A DNA stretch of 64,000 bases from Prorocentrum cordatum. Its lineage: Eukaryota; Sar; Dinophyceae; Prorocentrales; Prorocentraceae. The notes beneath the pieces were generated by a model. It ran no database searches. It saw only the letters and a list, made by a program, of their open reading frames with translations, and was not told the origin of the DNA. Shown here piece by piece: positions 10,264 through 21,250 of the stretch. Numbering within the stretch: position 1 is the stretch's first letter; each line of letters begins with the position of its first letter. Both the position numbers and the translations under genes were made by a program. The DNA lies in the NCBI GenBank assembly GCA_963575745.1, contig CAUYUJ010020726.1, forward strand, positions 83,469-147,468. The letters run 5' to 3'.

Positions 10264-10964
10264 CAGTGGGAGGCAGCTACAAGAGTTGTCTGGGCCTCCA
10301 GAATTTACTCCTCGGCTTCCAGAGGCCTGGGCGGCAGCAGTCGGCCCCCCTCCAGAGGCTGTGAGGCCTCGGAAGATCGATGGTCGGCCTCCGGAGGCTT
10401 GGGAGGCAGCAGTCGGCGCTTGGAGCTCCGGGGGCCTCCACAGACAATTGCTCGGGCCTCGACAACTCGATGTTCGACTTCCAGCGGCTTGGGAGGCAGC
10501 AGTCGGCCCCGGGAGGCCTGCGGGGTGTCAAAGCTTCCAGAGGCTCGGGGGCCGACATCATCCGGCATGGATCGGCTTTTGCCCGCGAGCGCCCAAAAGT
10601 CGGTGTGTGTGTGTGTGAGAGAGAGTGAGCTTGTCTGAGGCCTTCGGGGGCCGTCTTGAGGCTGTGTCGGGGCAGTCCCACGGTCGGGCCCTCAGTTGGA
10701 TCGGCCCCTTCACACTTAGATTTCGCCGTCGAACCCAAGCCGTGATGCATGTTTTTGCCTCGTTTCGGCCCCTGGGCCATCACGGATCAGGGGGGTCGAG
10801 AGATCCGGCGCATGATGGGTTAGGATATCCGGTCGTGATCATTCGTGCGGCGTCGTCGTGTTCCCCCAATATGGACAGACAGCTTTCGCGACCACAGGGG
10901 CCCCTGGGTGAGCGGCTGGGGATGGAGAAGGTCTCGCGCGCCGCTGCCCCGTGGGGCGTTGCGG

Positions 10965-11219
10965 ATCACTGCGCTCATCGTGGACACGGCCATCGTGCAG
11001 GGCGACTTCGATCGAGAGCTTGAGCTGGCCATGAAACGCAAGAGGCTGAGGATCCTCGAGCCTTTAGTGACAGCCCTCTTCCAGGAGCTCGACAAGTCTG
11101 GCAAGGGCCTTGTCGGCTTGAGCGATTTCAGGGCCGAGTTGGAAGCCTTGCCGCCAGCCACCACGAAGCGCCTGCCAGCAGACCTCAGGAAAATCTTAGA
11201 ATCGGACCAGCTCATAGAA
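10965..11219 (+). CDS. voltage-gated cation channel, exon with end of S6 and first EF-hand
   Basis: The reading ITALIVDTAIVQGDFDRELE completes S6 and enters the cytoplasmic tail, as expected for this channel type. It is followed by the EF-hand-like LFQELDKSGKGLVGLSDF, whose loop has Asp, Ser and Gly at the usual places but looks degenerate. It ends in ESDQLIE just before a GTATGC donor at 11220. The frame agrees with the next exon, which starts the second EF-hand. This links calcium binding in the tail to the channel at 6981-7704. No AG acceptor precedes ATC at 10965 at the expected place. Confidence 0.75.
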
Positions 11220-12683
11220 GTATGCGAATATCCAATTGCGCTGTAGCGTATATCCGTCACGGTGCTTAGGTTGTCGGCGGCGCCGCATTGCTATGGCGGT
11301 GCATGGTTGGGTCTTCGCCATTCCAGGGCCGTGTGGGGGTATCGACGCATACGTGCAGAGCATGGCTGGTTAGCGCCGCTCAGTTGGAGCAGCTAGAAGG
11401 TTCGCTGCGTCATGCACGCTCTAGTGTCTTAAACTATTCGAAGCGACGCTCAGCGAATCCAAACCAATTCAAGACAAGTAAAGCCGAGCCAAGCTAGGCC
11501 ACGCTGAAATACATTTCCTTAGTCATAGAGACAGTTTCGGGGATCTGTGGGTTCTCGCAGAAGTGTGTATCGCAGTCGGTGTTGGGATCGCCATCGCAGT
11601 CGTTGAAGGAGCGAGCGTACATATCGTAATTGCTATCACCTTCTAGACCCTTGGGCTGACAGCCCAGGCCAATCAAGATTCGTCCAGGAATGCTGCGAAC
11701 CACAAAGCGAGGTCTACAGCATCTTCCAGCCTGTTGGCGCTGCCACCTCATGTGCGCCGGCCGTTGCCCCCTGCCTGTGGTCTCCCTGTGGCCCTCGAGC
11801 CGACGGGGGGCGCGATGGCGTCCACGCCATCCCGAGGCCCGGCGGGCGGAAAGCCAGCATGTGGTGCCAGGCCTCAGGGCGGGAGGCGCGGGTGTGCGAC
11901 CTGATCGCCTGCCTTCTGTGATCCACTCGTGCCGCGCGCCCCGCGCACTCCTGCCCCGTGCTCCGCGCGTGGGGGGCGGACGCCAGCCACCTGGCTGCCA
12001 GCCCCGTGTGCCCTGCGCGGTCCGCGTGCCCCGCGTGCCCCCCGCTGCCCCCGTGCGCCATGCGTGCTCGCTGCCCGCCGTGTGCGCAGCGTGGCCCCCG
12101 TGTGTCCCGCGTGTTCTGTGTGCTCCTCCGTGTGCCCTGTGCGACTTGGAGGTCTTGCGTGCTTCGCATGTGCCCCGTGTGCTCCGCTTCGTTCAGAGCT
12201 CGTCTTGCACGGCCTCGTTTTGCGTAGACGTCGGCTTTCCTCGGGCCTGCACGCGGGCTCTCCGAGGGGGCCTCTTGGGGTCTGCTGGGGTGCTGTTCAG
12301 GGTCGTCGGGCCCTCTCGGAGGGGCGTCGTGCCGTCTTGGGAGTTGTTCGTGCGGCCTTGGGGGGGTACTGTGGCGGCTTGAAGGAGCGACAGGAAGCGA
12401 CCAGCAGGTCGGTACTGTGCCATCTGGAGGCTGTCTCTGTGAGGTGTTGGGCATTCTTGGGGTCGACCGGGTGTCCGCCATCTGGCACGCAGGAGCATCC
12501 CGAGCAGCTGCAAAATTAGTACCCCATGGGAAGTGCACAGACGTGGCGACGGCGTTCAAGAGAGCATGTGAAGCTTGGATTGGGTAGGTTGGTTCGGGCG
12601 CGAATTCGTTTCTTGGTTTTACTTCGCAGGGAGAAGTGGTTTCTGCGAGTATCCACGGCGCTTGACGAATGCCCTCCGCTGCA
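11220..12683 (+). other. intron 2 of the channel gene
   Basis: A GT donor at 11220 is clear. The 3' border is uncertain because the sequence before the next coding part reads CTGCAAAC, not AG. It contains a Cys-rich minus-strand open frame at 11494-11751 and a CGTGTGCCCCGTGTG-type low-complexity patch at about 12000-12190. Confidence 0.5.
11494..11751 (-). CDS. hypothetical Cys-rich small protein or exon
   Basis: An open minus-strand frame of 85 codons with a start at 11749-11751. It reads PGRILIGLGCQPKGLEGDSN, then a Cys/Asp-rich stretch (DCDGDPNTDCDTHFCENPQ). The base composition is closer to 50% GC than that of its surroundings, and the sequence is not a mirror of a + strand gene. It could be an exon of a minus-strand gene, an old insertion, or chance. 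No family is recognised. Confidence 0.3.
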   Translation of the reverse strand: MRWQRQQAGRCCRPRFVVRSIPGRILIGLGCQPKGLEGDSNYDMYARSFNDCDGDPNTDCDTHFCENPQIPETVSMTKEMYFSVA

Positions 12684-12867
12684 AACGTGGTGGTGGATCT
12701 TGACGCTGACGGCTCGGGCTCGATCGACGAGCAGGAGTTTGTCGAGGGCATCTTCAGCTTGATGCTTCAGACCGTCCCCATCGAGACCACCCAGATGTTG
12801 CAGCTGCTGCGCTCGCAGAGGGAGACGCTGAAAATGATGCAGAACAAGCTCCTACAGGATGTTGCAG
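12684..12867 (+). CDS. voltage-gated cation channel, exon with second EF-hand and coiled tail
   Basis: The reading contains a textbook EF-hand loop, DLDADGSGSIDEQEFVEG, with Asp-1, Asp-3, Ser-5 and Glu-12. A helical Leu/Gln-rich segment follows, TTQMLQLLRSQRETLKMMQN. The coding part ends at GCAG|GTAGCC, a standard donor, at 12867/12868. It joins LIE at the end of the preceding exon to give a complete E helix. This tail arrangement supports a calcium-regulated cation channel. Later exons were not identified. Confidence 0.75.
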
Positions 12868-14124
12868 GTAGCCACATGGCTTCGAGGGTGTCACAATGAT
12901 GGCTATCATTACGCCAGAATGTTGATTACTTTGGTTGATTCGATTGACCGCATTTTTTACAACCTCGCTGTTCATTACTGTTGCTGCTGCCACTTCCGGG
13001 CGGAATGGGATGACTGCCGCAGCTTAATGTGGGCGTTGTCGCAATTTCTCATAATGTTGAACGTGTAGTGTTTCGTGGTATGAACTTACCAAAGCCCTCG
13101 AAGCCTTTGATGGCAATACGAAGCGATATGACACTGAATAACACCAGGGATGTTTTCACAGCGCGCAACAGTGACTTAAGGGCCCTAAGGTTTTGGCCAC
13201 AATGTTTACGGAAGAGGCTGCGAGGACTGTACAACCCCCCTTATCGTGGACTGTCCACCTAACGTAACCTGGACCTCGGTGACACCGAGCCCGGCCTGCG
13301 CGGAATGGGCGTGACACTTGCATTTTGGCGAGACGCTTGTCTCGGAATGATGCTCTGGCTTGTGCGTAGTCCACATCTCTGGTTCAAAGTGCTGCTTGCC
13401 GCCCAGGCGCCACATCCATGTTTGAGAATGTTGCTCTCGTCACAGCGCCGGCCACATCCATGATTGCGAAATTTGCTATCGCTTCAGCGCCGGCCAGATT
13501 CTTCATTGGAAACGAAGAGGGATTAGTGATACAGTTGGCACTTTTGCATTCTATGTTGCTGTGCCGCTCCATTATCGTGCATCATTTGCTACAGCTCGCG
13601 TGACACACTGGTGTCGTCGAGCCGTTGTTCACGTTAGCTTGGATGGGCCAGGTTAGATTTGGCGCAGTGTCGACAGGGCCTGGGTCAGATGAAGTTAGGG
13701 ATTTGCCACGTTAGGGGCGGGCTTGTACTCCCCTTCTCCTCCAGTCTCCCTCTCCACAGCTCTGCATACAAACAGATGTACAGCGTGTATCTTACACCCG
13801 TCAAAGTGTGACAAGTAATTGAGCTCTGGGAGATGCACAACATATACAACTCGAAAACTGAAAAGCTTGACGCTGTGCTGCTCTCACTTGGTGATCTTCT
13901 TGTTGTTTGGTCACATCCTTGGTGGTGACTTCGCCTGCTCGTTGGAACCCTTGGGTCTGGTGCTGGAATCTTCAGGTGTCGCCGTAGGACTTGTATGTCA
14001 CCATTCTCTGCACTCCCACCGTTGTTGCCGTATACTGGTCTTTAGAGCTGCTTGCCATCTCGTCGGGCTTGGCGAGTGTTGTTGTCTTATCCTGATCGAT
14101 CTCCTTCGCTTTCTCGCTGATCCT
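12868..14124. other. no gene recognised; probable channel intron or 3' region
   Basis: Less GC-rich than elsewhere, with no convincing exon on either strand. At 13411-13500 a piece containing GCGCCGGCCACATCCATG is imperfectly repeated two to three times. No LTR of the copia element that follows could be recognised here. Confidence 0.4.
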
Positions 14125-15171
14125 CTATTGTTCGATCTCCTTCGCCTTCTCGCTGATCCTCTCAAGTTCCCTGTTTTTTTGCCCTGAGTGTAGCCAACTC
14201 CATCTTTTAAGTGTATTCGGCATTCGTCTTGTAGTTGATTTGTGTCGAGAATATGCCACAGCGATGCCCATGACCGCGCACAGCAGGGCAAACCAGAATA
14301 TGATGTTGTCACCATCGTTGATCTCTTTGCTGCTGGTCGCTCCGGCCGCTCTTCGGAAGCAAGTCGATGTGAACACTGCCAGCTTTGCGAGGGGGAGGGT
14401 CTCTTTCCTCGATGCTGATGACGTAGCCGCCCTCGTCTGGTCGATGCTTTCCTACCGCTCCTCCTTGGTATTCTTCTTGGCCACCGTAGGTTGTGTCGTG
14501 CATGAGTTGGAGCCGCCCATGGTGTAGTCGATCCGCGAAATGTCGTCTCGCTGCAATCTTCGTGAGCCCGTCCGCGTACTGCCTGGCGGAAGATGCCCAC
14601 CTCCAGCGTGTGTCGGTGGCCTCCATCCTCTCGCGCAACGCCAGCACGTCGAGGCTGGTCTCTTGTCCTGGAAGCTGCCGATGCTCTCCTTCTTAGCTGT
14701 GTCGTAGAGCGCCTTGGCGTCCACGACCAGTGCTAACTCACAGGGTTGGTGAGTGCTTTCGTCCTTGGTGATGTCCACGTCGTCGTATATCATAGTCGCC
14801 CAGGACCGCGTTGTAAACTCCAGTGCGTCCATACCCACTGCTGCTGCTTGGGGCTCTGTTTGCAATGGTGGTCGTGCTAAGCATACTAGCTTGAAGGACT
14901 TCCGGTTGACCAAGCTGGAGTCGGACTCGTAGCCCTGAAGGACCTTCTTATGGCATGCCAGGATGACGTATCGTCCTTGGCTTGCTCCATCATACCGTAC
15001 TCCCCAAGCTGCGTCGGTCATCGTCACGAGTACGATGTCCCCGACTGGTCCGATCTTCTTCATGTTGAGGCCCACGTCCGCGTTCTGCTGGTAGAACCGC
15101 AGCGTCCTGTTAACCTCCTTGGCAGTACCCACCGTCGCCGTCGGCAACTGACCTTTGTGAATGCTGACTGA
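14125..15171 (-). pseudogene. copia RNase H and C-terminal tail
   Basis: The minus-strand reading includes DIVLVTMTDAAWGVRYDGAS, the start of the copia RNase H domain with its first catalytic Asp. LVVDAKALYDTAKKES carries a later one, and TEPQAA is in the place of the usual glutamate segment. The frame then shifts near 14600 to RQYADGLTKIAARRHFADRL, the normal copia end. A tail with a hydrophobic stretch (IIFWFALLCAVMGIAVAYS) follows. The frame changes mark it as a pseudogene. Confidence 0.75.
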
Positions 15172-15254
15172 TGCCGATACGTGTGGACACGCCTGTGAGC
15201 TTGACCACTGTAGTGTTCCCAGTTGTCCGCGTAACTGCCGTATCTCCTTGATCG

Positions 15255-16069
15255 TCAGGTCTTGAGGTTCTTTGCGTAGGTCGACATCTTGATATCGATC
15301 TCGCTGCTTGGACTTCTGGCTCTTTCAGTGTGGAACTTGGCTGACGTCTGGTCCGCAGAAGTCCATATTGTCATCCTCGATCCATTTCCTCTGCTTGAGC
15401 CGCTTCTTGACCTCCTCGATGACCTTTGGTAGTGGCTTCCTGGCCTCCGGTCTCCTTCTCTGAACATGTCGATGAACCTGTCGTTGTTGCCATCTTTGTC
15501 GAAACGAGGGAATACGCAGGGCTCCAGAGGATTCTGCTTGAGATCGCTTGCCTTCAGGCCGTCCACCGCGCGTAGCCACCAACGCCTCGTTGCATCCACC
15601 CGGCCGTACATCGGCCCAACGAGCTTCATCAAAGTGTCGGAGTTGATCCCATGAGCTCTGCCGCGTCTCTAGGCACCTGAGCGTATAGCTCACGCTCTTG
15701 GAGTCGTCCTTGAAGGAATGCCGTTGCCACGTGTGCTGTCCAGAGTCTCCAGCCGTTGTTTGACACCACCAGCATGGTCAGTTGACGTCCCAGCCTCGAT
15801 GCCGTAGGTGATGTCGTAGGTACGCCGCCGTTCAGCGCGTCGGGGTCAATGAACACTTGTAGCACCAATCTGGCTAGCGCCCTAGGCGTGCCATCGTCGT
15901 TCTTGGCCCATTTGAGTACTCTCTTCGCCTTGAGGATTCTGCGCGGGTCCTCCACGCCAGTCGGCTTGTAGAACTCCCGCAAGTCGTCGTCAAAGAACTC
16001 CATAAGCTCCTTGCGTTTGCCCTCCATGAGCGCTTCTCGCTCGTGAGGCGTCATACTCCTCGTGCTCAT
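15255..16069 (-). pseudogene. copia reverse transcriptase, disrupted
   Basis: The minus-strand frame from 16069 reads RAKRVLKWAKNDDGTPRALA and NGWRLWTAHVATAFLQGRLQ, matching the fingers and palm start of a copia RVT_2 domain. Near 15650 it shifts frame to KLVGPMYGRVDATRRWWLRA, another copia hallmark. The HVDD/YVDD catalytic box expected about 40-50 residues later cannot be found in any frame, and the sequence shifts again to EVKKRLKQRKWIEDDNMDFC. The enzyme is dead. Confidence 0.8.
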
Positions 16070-16513
16070 GTCCGCGTAGATGTCGTTGAGCTTCGCCTCG
16101 CCTCCTTTGAACTCGCAGCCGAAAGGAAGATCGTCGTTGCTGACCAGCAGCTGTAGCGCTGCCAGCTCATCGTCTGCTTCGTCCAGTGATGGTCGCTGTA
16201 CAGCCGATAGGACTGGTCCTCGATATACTTCGTCACGACGGAAGATCGCCGTCTTTCTCTGATCCAGTCGTAGTTTTATCGTAAGTTTGCCGAGGACTTT
16301 GCTTTTGTCGGTGTTGATGGTGCGCGTGGTGGCGTCGTGATGGTGGGCGTCGCTGGCACTGGTGCTGGTTGCTCCTTCTCTGACGGTGGTGTGATCGGAA
16401 TCGGCTCTAGATCAGGCTGACCCTTTGATGCTTGGCGGCGGTCGTTTGGTGCCGCCATCTCTTGGTCCGGCACCACCTCAGCTGGTGCTGCAGCTGGTGT
16501 CGGCATCCCCCCA

Positions 16514-16700
16514 ACATACTTATTCTATGTGTTCATCGCCCCCTCAGGGGCGACGCGCGCACCGAGAAATCTTGTAGTATATGCGTCGTGGTGGGCGCTT
16601 TCTGGCCACACCGCTCGAGAAACGATATACTACAAGATGGGTATACTATATGTTCGGGTCGGACGCGCGCCTCCATGGCGGACATATAGTATTAGTATGT
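16514..16700. mobile_element. fold-back insertion within the copia element
   Basis: The left end ACATACTTATTCTATGTG is close to the reverse complement of the right end ACATATAGTATTAGTATGT. Inside is a second inverted pair, CTTGTAGTATAT and ATATACTACAAG. The insert is AT-richer at its ends than the host and separates the region upstream of reverse transcriptase from the integrase side. It looks like a MITE that entered the retroelement after its own insertion. Confidence 0.55.
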
Positions 16701-16877
16701 CTCTGTGCGTCCCATGGTGCCAGTTCAGCAGGCGCTGTCGCCACTCCCGATGACGCTGCAGCTTCCTGGGTCACCTCCTCGCCGGTATCCGCCCCAGGCG
16801 CTGGACCTCCCGCCGCTCGCTGCCGCTCGCCAGGTCGCTGGTGCCCGTCGTCGTCCTCGTCGTCGTCGACGTCCATG

Positions 16878-17052
16878 TCCGAAGGATTGCAAAAAAACCG
16901 AAGGATTGCAAAAAAACGAAGGATTGCAATCCTTCGTTTTTTTCAAAGGATTGCAAAAAAACCTCGTTCGAAGGATTGCAAAAAACCCTTCGTTCAAGGA
17001 TTGCAAAAAAACGAAGGTTTTTTTTGCAATCCTTCGTTGCAATCCTTCGCCC
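16878..17052. repeat. GAAGGATTGCAAAAAAAC minisatellite with inverted units
   Basis: Several copies of GAAGGATTGCAAAAAAAC lie in direct order, with inverted copies (GCAATCCTTCG) at about 16927 and 17027, so the block can fold back on itself. It interrupts the copia reading frame just after the integrase C-terminal region. Confidence 0.85.
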
Positions 17053-18009
17053 GGTGCGTCGAACGGGTGCTATTGCGAGCTGGTGCGTGGCACTGCGCAA
17101 CGCCCGTGCTCCGCGCGTTGCCCAGCGTGTCCTTGGCCTGCGTGAGTTTCTCGAGTAGGTCGCAACCCTTCTCGCTCACGTCAGGCCGAACGTGTTCGGG
17201 TGCGCAGCGTAGTAGCTGAGTGCCGTGCACGATCCAGTAGATCCGTGGTCCGCTCTCGTCCTTGCGCATCTCCTTGAATGCCGCGATCGCGAGGCCCCTC
17301 CATTTGTTCTTGATGGGCTCGCTCGTCTCCCCATCGCGCCAGTAGTAGCACCGCTGGCCGATGGCACGGTCGCGCTTGAGAGCCACGTGCCGTCGTAGTA
17401 GTGCGCGTCGTAGTTTAGCTGAGGCGCCAGCTTTCATGAAAGCTGTCGCCGCCATGAACCATCTTTCAAACACGTTCTTGAAGTTGTCGCCCCCCTTCAT
17501 CTGGCATCGCGTTGCTGGCGGCAACGTATCGCTGGAATTCGTCATGATGGTGGTGGGACCCATGCCAAGACCTACTGGCATGGCGAAGACCCTTTCGCGA
17601 GCGCCAGGCGGTTGGCCTGGTGGAACACGTCGGTGCGCGCCTCGATGATGAGCTTCTCGTCCATGGTCGCGCTGGCTCCACGCTCGACCGCATTTGCACA
17701 GTAGAGTTCGATAGCCTCTCCAACCACTTGGTGACGTCCCTTCACCGCTCCGAGACTCGAGTGTGCCTCGCCTGCTGCGATCGCAATGTTGATGTTACGC
17801 AGCTCCAAGAACTGCGTGAACCTCCCCGAGGCGAACCCTGAACCGCCGTCGGTGCGTAGCTCGCCCGTCGGTCCGAACTGCCTGGTCCAGCCGCGCTCGA
17901 CTGCCTTGACTGCACCAACCGGTTCGAACGCCCTTGCGCGCGCGCTGTCGCGATGATCCTTTGCAACAGATGGGGCGAAGTGCACGCGCGCGCGTCGTCG
18001 CGCGCGCAT
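17053..18009 (-). pseudogene. copia integrase, catalytic Glu lost
   Basis: The minus-strand frame from 18009 reads GWTRQFGPTGELRTDGGSGF and LELRNINIAIAAGEAHSSLG, the core of a copia integrase around the second catalytic Asp. In the block where related elements have GxVERRH, this copy has GAVKGRH, so the catalytic glutamate is replaced. Near 17575 the frame shifts. The C-terminal part then continues with LRRALLRRHVALKRDRAIGQ and YWIVHGTQLLRCAPEHVRP, typical of the region between integrase and reverse transcriptase. Confidence 0.8.
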
Positions 18010-18049
18010 GCCGGGATTCGCTGAACAAGCAATCCGTTTCGCTGCGATT

Positions 18050-20215
18050 TAAGAACCGAGTGTCCAAATAACATATAGAATCATGGTTTCTCAGCATCAG
18101 TTTTCAAGAAAGCGTGCGCTCGCGCTCTTGCGAATTTGGCAGAAAACAATAGTTGTTTTCAAATGTCCATTGGATTCTGCCAAACGGCCCTCTTGCGCCG
18201 CATGCCGAAATCATTCGCGCGCCATTGCGCGCGTGCTGGGGGGTGGGTGGGTGTGTGTGGGGGGGGGGGGGCATGGTCCGCGTCAAATCGTCCCATGCGG
18301 GCCACTCTCGCGCGTCGACCGCGGGCGCATGTCGAATTCTTTCCAAAACCTTCACCACCGACGCGAGGGCGCCGTCGTCGTCGTTGTCGGCGTGATCTGG
18401 GTGGGATGTTTGCAAGGGCATGGGATGCGTCAACTCTTGCATGAAAATCAATTCTCGTTGCTTAACAACAAATAAACTCCTACCCTCCCCCCCCCGCCGG
18501 GATGATCGCCCCCTTTTCATGTTGCAGTGTGCATCTGATTCTGCCCCATCGTCCATCCTAACTTTGAACTCGTGCCATCGCGACCGAGCAGGTATTGCCC
18601 ACCCCGCCATCGTCTTCAAAACATGCTATGCGCGCGCACTCGCTTCTCAAAAACCATTATTGTTCAATCTCCCTTGCAACAAATGGGGCGAAGTTCGCGC
18701 GCGCGCCTCGTCGCGCGCTTGCCGAAATCCGTCAACCATCATATAGACGACACCGGGTCTCGCAACGCGGTTTTTCAAACAAAAGCTTGCGCGCGTTCTT
18801 GCGAAATCTCGAACCATCGTTTTTCAATATTTTCAGGAAGTGCTACGAAACGGGCTTCGCGCGCGCAGGTCGAAATCGCGCGAACGCCCTTGCGCGCGCG
18901 ACGTCGAGAGAATCTCTGGCAAAAACGAAAATCACGCGCCGCGTCGTCGCGCGCGCGCGCGCCAGAATCCGTCAACAAGAACAATCGGTTTCGTGACGAT
19001 TTCCAAACCGAGTGTCCAAATAACATATAGCACCACATGGTTTCGCAACATCAGTTTTCAAAAAGGCGTGCGCTCGTGCTCTTGCGCATTCTTTAGAAAA
19101 CCATCATTTGTTTACAACGTGTTCATCGGATTTTGCCAAAACGGGCCTCTGGCGTCACATGCCGAAATCATTCGCGCGCCCTTGCGCGCATGCCGGGGGG
19201 GGGGGGGGGGCATGGCCCGCGTCGAATCATCCTGCGCGGGCCGCTCTCGCGCGTCGGCCGCGCGCGCATGTCCAAAACCTTGATCGCCGACGCGAGGACG
19301 CCGTCATCGTCGTCGCCGCGATCAGCATCTTCGCCCTCGCTGGCCGCGCCGTCGCCGTTGTCAGCATCGCCGCGAGCTTCGCTACTGCCATCAAAGTGTC
19401 TACCGTTGTCGACGTTGCCATGATGCCGCGCCCGCCTAAGTCGCCGACTCGCACTGAAGTGCCGGCTCGGCTGGGATGTGCCTGGCGGTCAGCGCCACCG
19501 CGGCTGCGTTGGCGGCGCCAAACTAGCTGGCCGTTGCGCGCGCGTGCTAGGGATGGCGCGGCCGCGTAGATGCACCAGCCAACGCCAAGCACTCATCGCA
19601 TTCGCCGCCGCATGGGTTTTGCAAACCCAGTTGCGGGTGGGCGGGCACGGTGGGGCGTTTGCAAGAGCATGGGAGGTGGTCAAGCGCGGTGCAGGATAGT
19701 GAATTCCTTTTGCTACAACGAAAGTAGACTCTGCCGCCCCCCCAGGATTATCGGCACCCCTTTTCGTATTGCAATTTTTCGCATGGTTCTTGCCCATCGT
19801 CCAACCTACATATGAACTCACAGCGTCACAGGCAGCCGGCATCGGCCCCCCCGTGATCCTCTGCACAACAAATTGTGCGCGCCCACCCGATCATCAAAAG
19901 TCATGAGTTTTCGAGACTCCCTTGGGACAAATGACGAGGTGTATACGCGCGCGTTGTCGCGCGCGCGTGCCACAATCTTTCGAAAACCATTGGTTTCGCA
20001 AGGGCATCCACATCGAGTGCCCGAAAATCAGACAACGACGCATGGTCTCGCAACGCAGATGTTCAACAACAACTTGTGCGCGCGCCCGTGCAAATTCTTG
20101 CGACAAACAAGCGTTTTTGTTAAGTATTTAGTAATGCTTTGGCGACGTACCCAACCCCTGCACAATGCGGGGCACGAGTAGCCTGGGACACGTTATACAG
20201 AGGTGATGACGTGAC
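18050..20215. repeat. satellite-like repeat of about 1 kb, copies A and B
   Basis: Two units start at about 18050 and 19004 with AACCGAGTGTCCAAATAACA. In each follow CATCAGTTTTCAA, GCGTGCGCTCG, CCGAAATCATTCGCGCGCC, a G-run, the CGCGTCG / CGCGGGCGCATGTC block, a CGACGCGAGG block and GGGTGGG...GTTTGCAAG..CATGGGA. Unit A lacks part of the middle. CG-alternating runs (CGCGCGCG) are frequent. Open frames in it differ between copies and are not conserved, so I do not call genes. Confidence 0.75.
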
Positions 20216-20259
20216 ATGGGCGCATCTAGTTCAGTGAGCGGCATTCGCGAGACCCGCAG

Positions 20260-21250
20260 CCTCCCAGGGATGGTGAGGACCCGCTCAGATTTGCGCGGTG
20301 CCTCACTCCGCTGGGCCCACCAGCAGCCGTCGAAAGCGGCGACAGCCCCGCAGATCGCAGCCCCCCAGGGACGGCGAGGTCCCGCTCACATCCGCGCGGT
20401 GCCTCGCCCCGTCGAACCCACCAGCAGCCCTCGAAAGCGGCGGCGGTTCCCCAGGTCGCAGCCCCCCCAAGGACGGCGAGGTCTAGCTCAGATCCGCGCG
20501 GCGCCTCGCTCCGTTGGGCCGCCGGCAGCCTTCGAACGTGGCGACAGGGGGCGGCGGGGTCTCGCTCGGATATGCGCGGTGCCTCACTCCGCTGGACCCG
20601 CCAGCAGCCCTCAAAAATGGCGGCTGTTTCGCGGATCGCAGCCTCCCAGGGACGGCGAGGTCGCGCTCATGTACTTTCGCAGATCGCAGCACCCCCCACC
20701 CCGCCCGAAGGGACGGCGAGGTCCTGCTTAGATCTGCGCGGTGCCTCGCTCTGCTGGACTCACCGGCAGCCCTCGAAAGTGGTGGCAATTTCGCAGATCC
20801 CCTCCCTCAGGGACGGCGAGGTCTCGCTCAGATCTGCGCGGCGCATCGCTCCGCTGGGCCCACCAGCAGCCCTCGAAAGTGGCGACAGTTTCGCAGATCG
20901 CAGCCCCCCCCCCCCCCATTCAGGGACGGCGAGGTCTCGCTCAGACTTGCGCGGTGCCTCGCTCCGCTAGACTCGCCAGCAGCCCTCGAACGTGGCGGCA
21001 GCTTAGCAGGTCGCAGCCCCCCCACTCCCCCAGGAACGGCGAGGTCTGGCGAAGATCTGCGCGGTGCCTCGCTCCGCTGGACCCGCCGGCAGCCCTCGAC
21101 AGTAGAGACAGTTTAGCAGACCGCAGCCCCCCCCCGCCCCCAGGGACGGCGAGGTTTAGCTCAGATCTGCGCGGTGCCTCGCTCCGCTGGACCCACCAGC
21201 AGCCCTCGAAAGTGGCGACAGTTTTGCAGATCGCAGCCCCGTAGGGGCGG
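20260..21250. repeat. tandem array of about 105 bp units
   Basis: About ten units marked by GGGACGGCGAGGTCTCGCTC, then CAGATCTGCGCGGTGCCTCG, CCACCAGCAGCCCTCGAAAG and TTTCGCAGATCGCAGCCCCC. Spacing is about 100-114 bp, with one truncated unit near 20652. It sits inside the array of ~1 kb repeats, between copies B and C. Long open frames through it only reflect the repeat. Confidence 0.9.

Larger units (their letters stand above)
9320..10560. repeat. dispersed array of AGGCAGCAGTCGGC units
   Basis: Units built round GGCCTGGGAGGCAGCAGTCG recur with irregular spacing of about 60-80 bp, often followed by CCCC(C)GGAGG and separated by short unique pieces. The array is interrupted by fold-back A at 9798-9962 and fold-back B at 10141-10263. 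Both look like insertions into it. Confidence 0.75.
7705..10964 (+). other. intron 1 of the channel gene, repeat-filled
   Basis: About 3.26 kb between two segments of one reading frame (Asn-Leu | Ile-Thr-Ala-Leu). It holds a 9 bp minisatellite, a (TG) run, a GATTCGATTC-rich patch, a dispersed AGGCAGCAGTCGGC array and one copy each of fold-back families A and B. The borders are odd. The sequence after the upstream coding part is ATACAC and that before the downstream part is GTTGCGG, so no GT, GC or AG falls exactly where protein continuity predicts. Both junctions carry GAT, so the border may be shifted. Confidence 0.6.
14125..18009 (-). mobile_element. degenerate Ty1/copia-like retroelement (integrase, RT, RNase H)
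   Basis: Read on the minus strand from 18009 to 14125, the order is integrase core, integrase C-terminal part, reverse transcriptase, RNase H, tail. This is the pol order of Ty1/copia elements. Gag and protease were not found and the 5' side ends at the satellite repeats, so the copy is truncated there. Coding is split over several frames. It is interrupted by a fold-back insert at 16514-16700 and a GAAGGATTGC array at 16878-17052. Flanking LTRs were not recognised. The copy is not functional. Confidence 0.8.

Noticed and set aside
20216-21244. Long open frames through the 105 bp array, and a possible CRISPR-like array
   Set aside because: All three frames stay open because the unit lacks stops; units are contiguous and variable, without the short constant repeats and unique spacers of a CRISPR array, in a eukaryotic genome.
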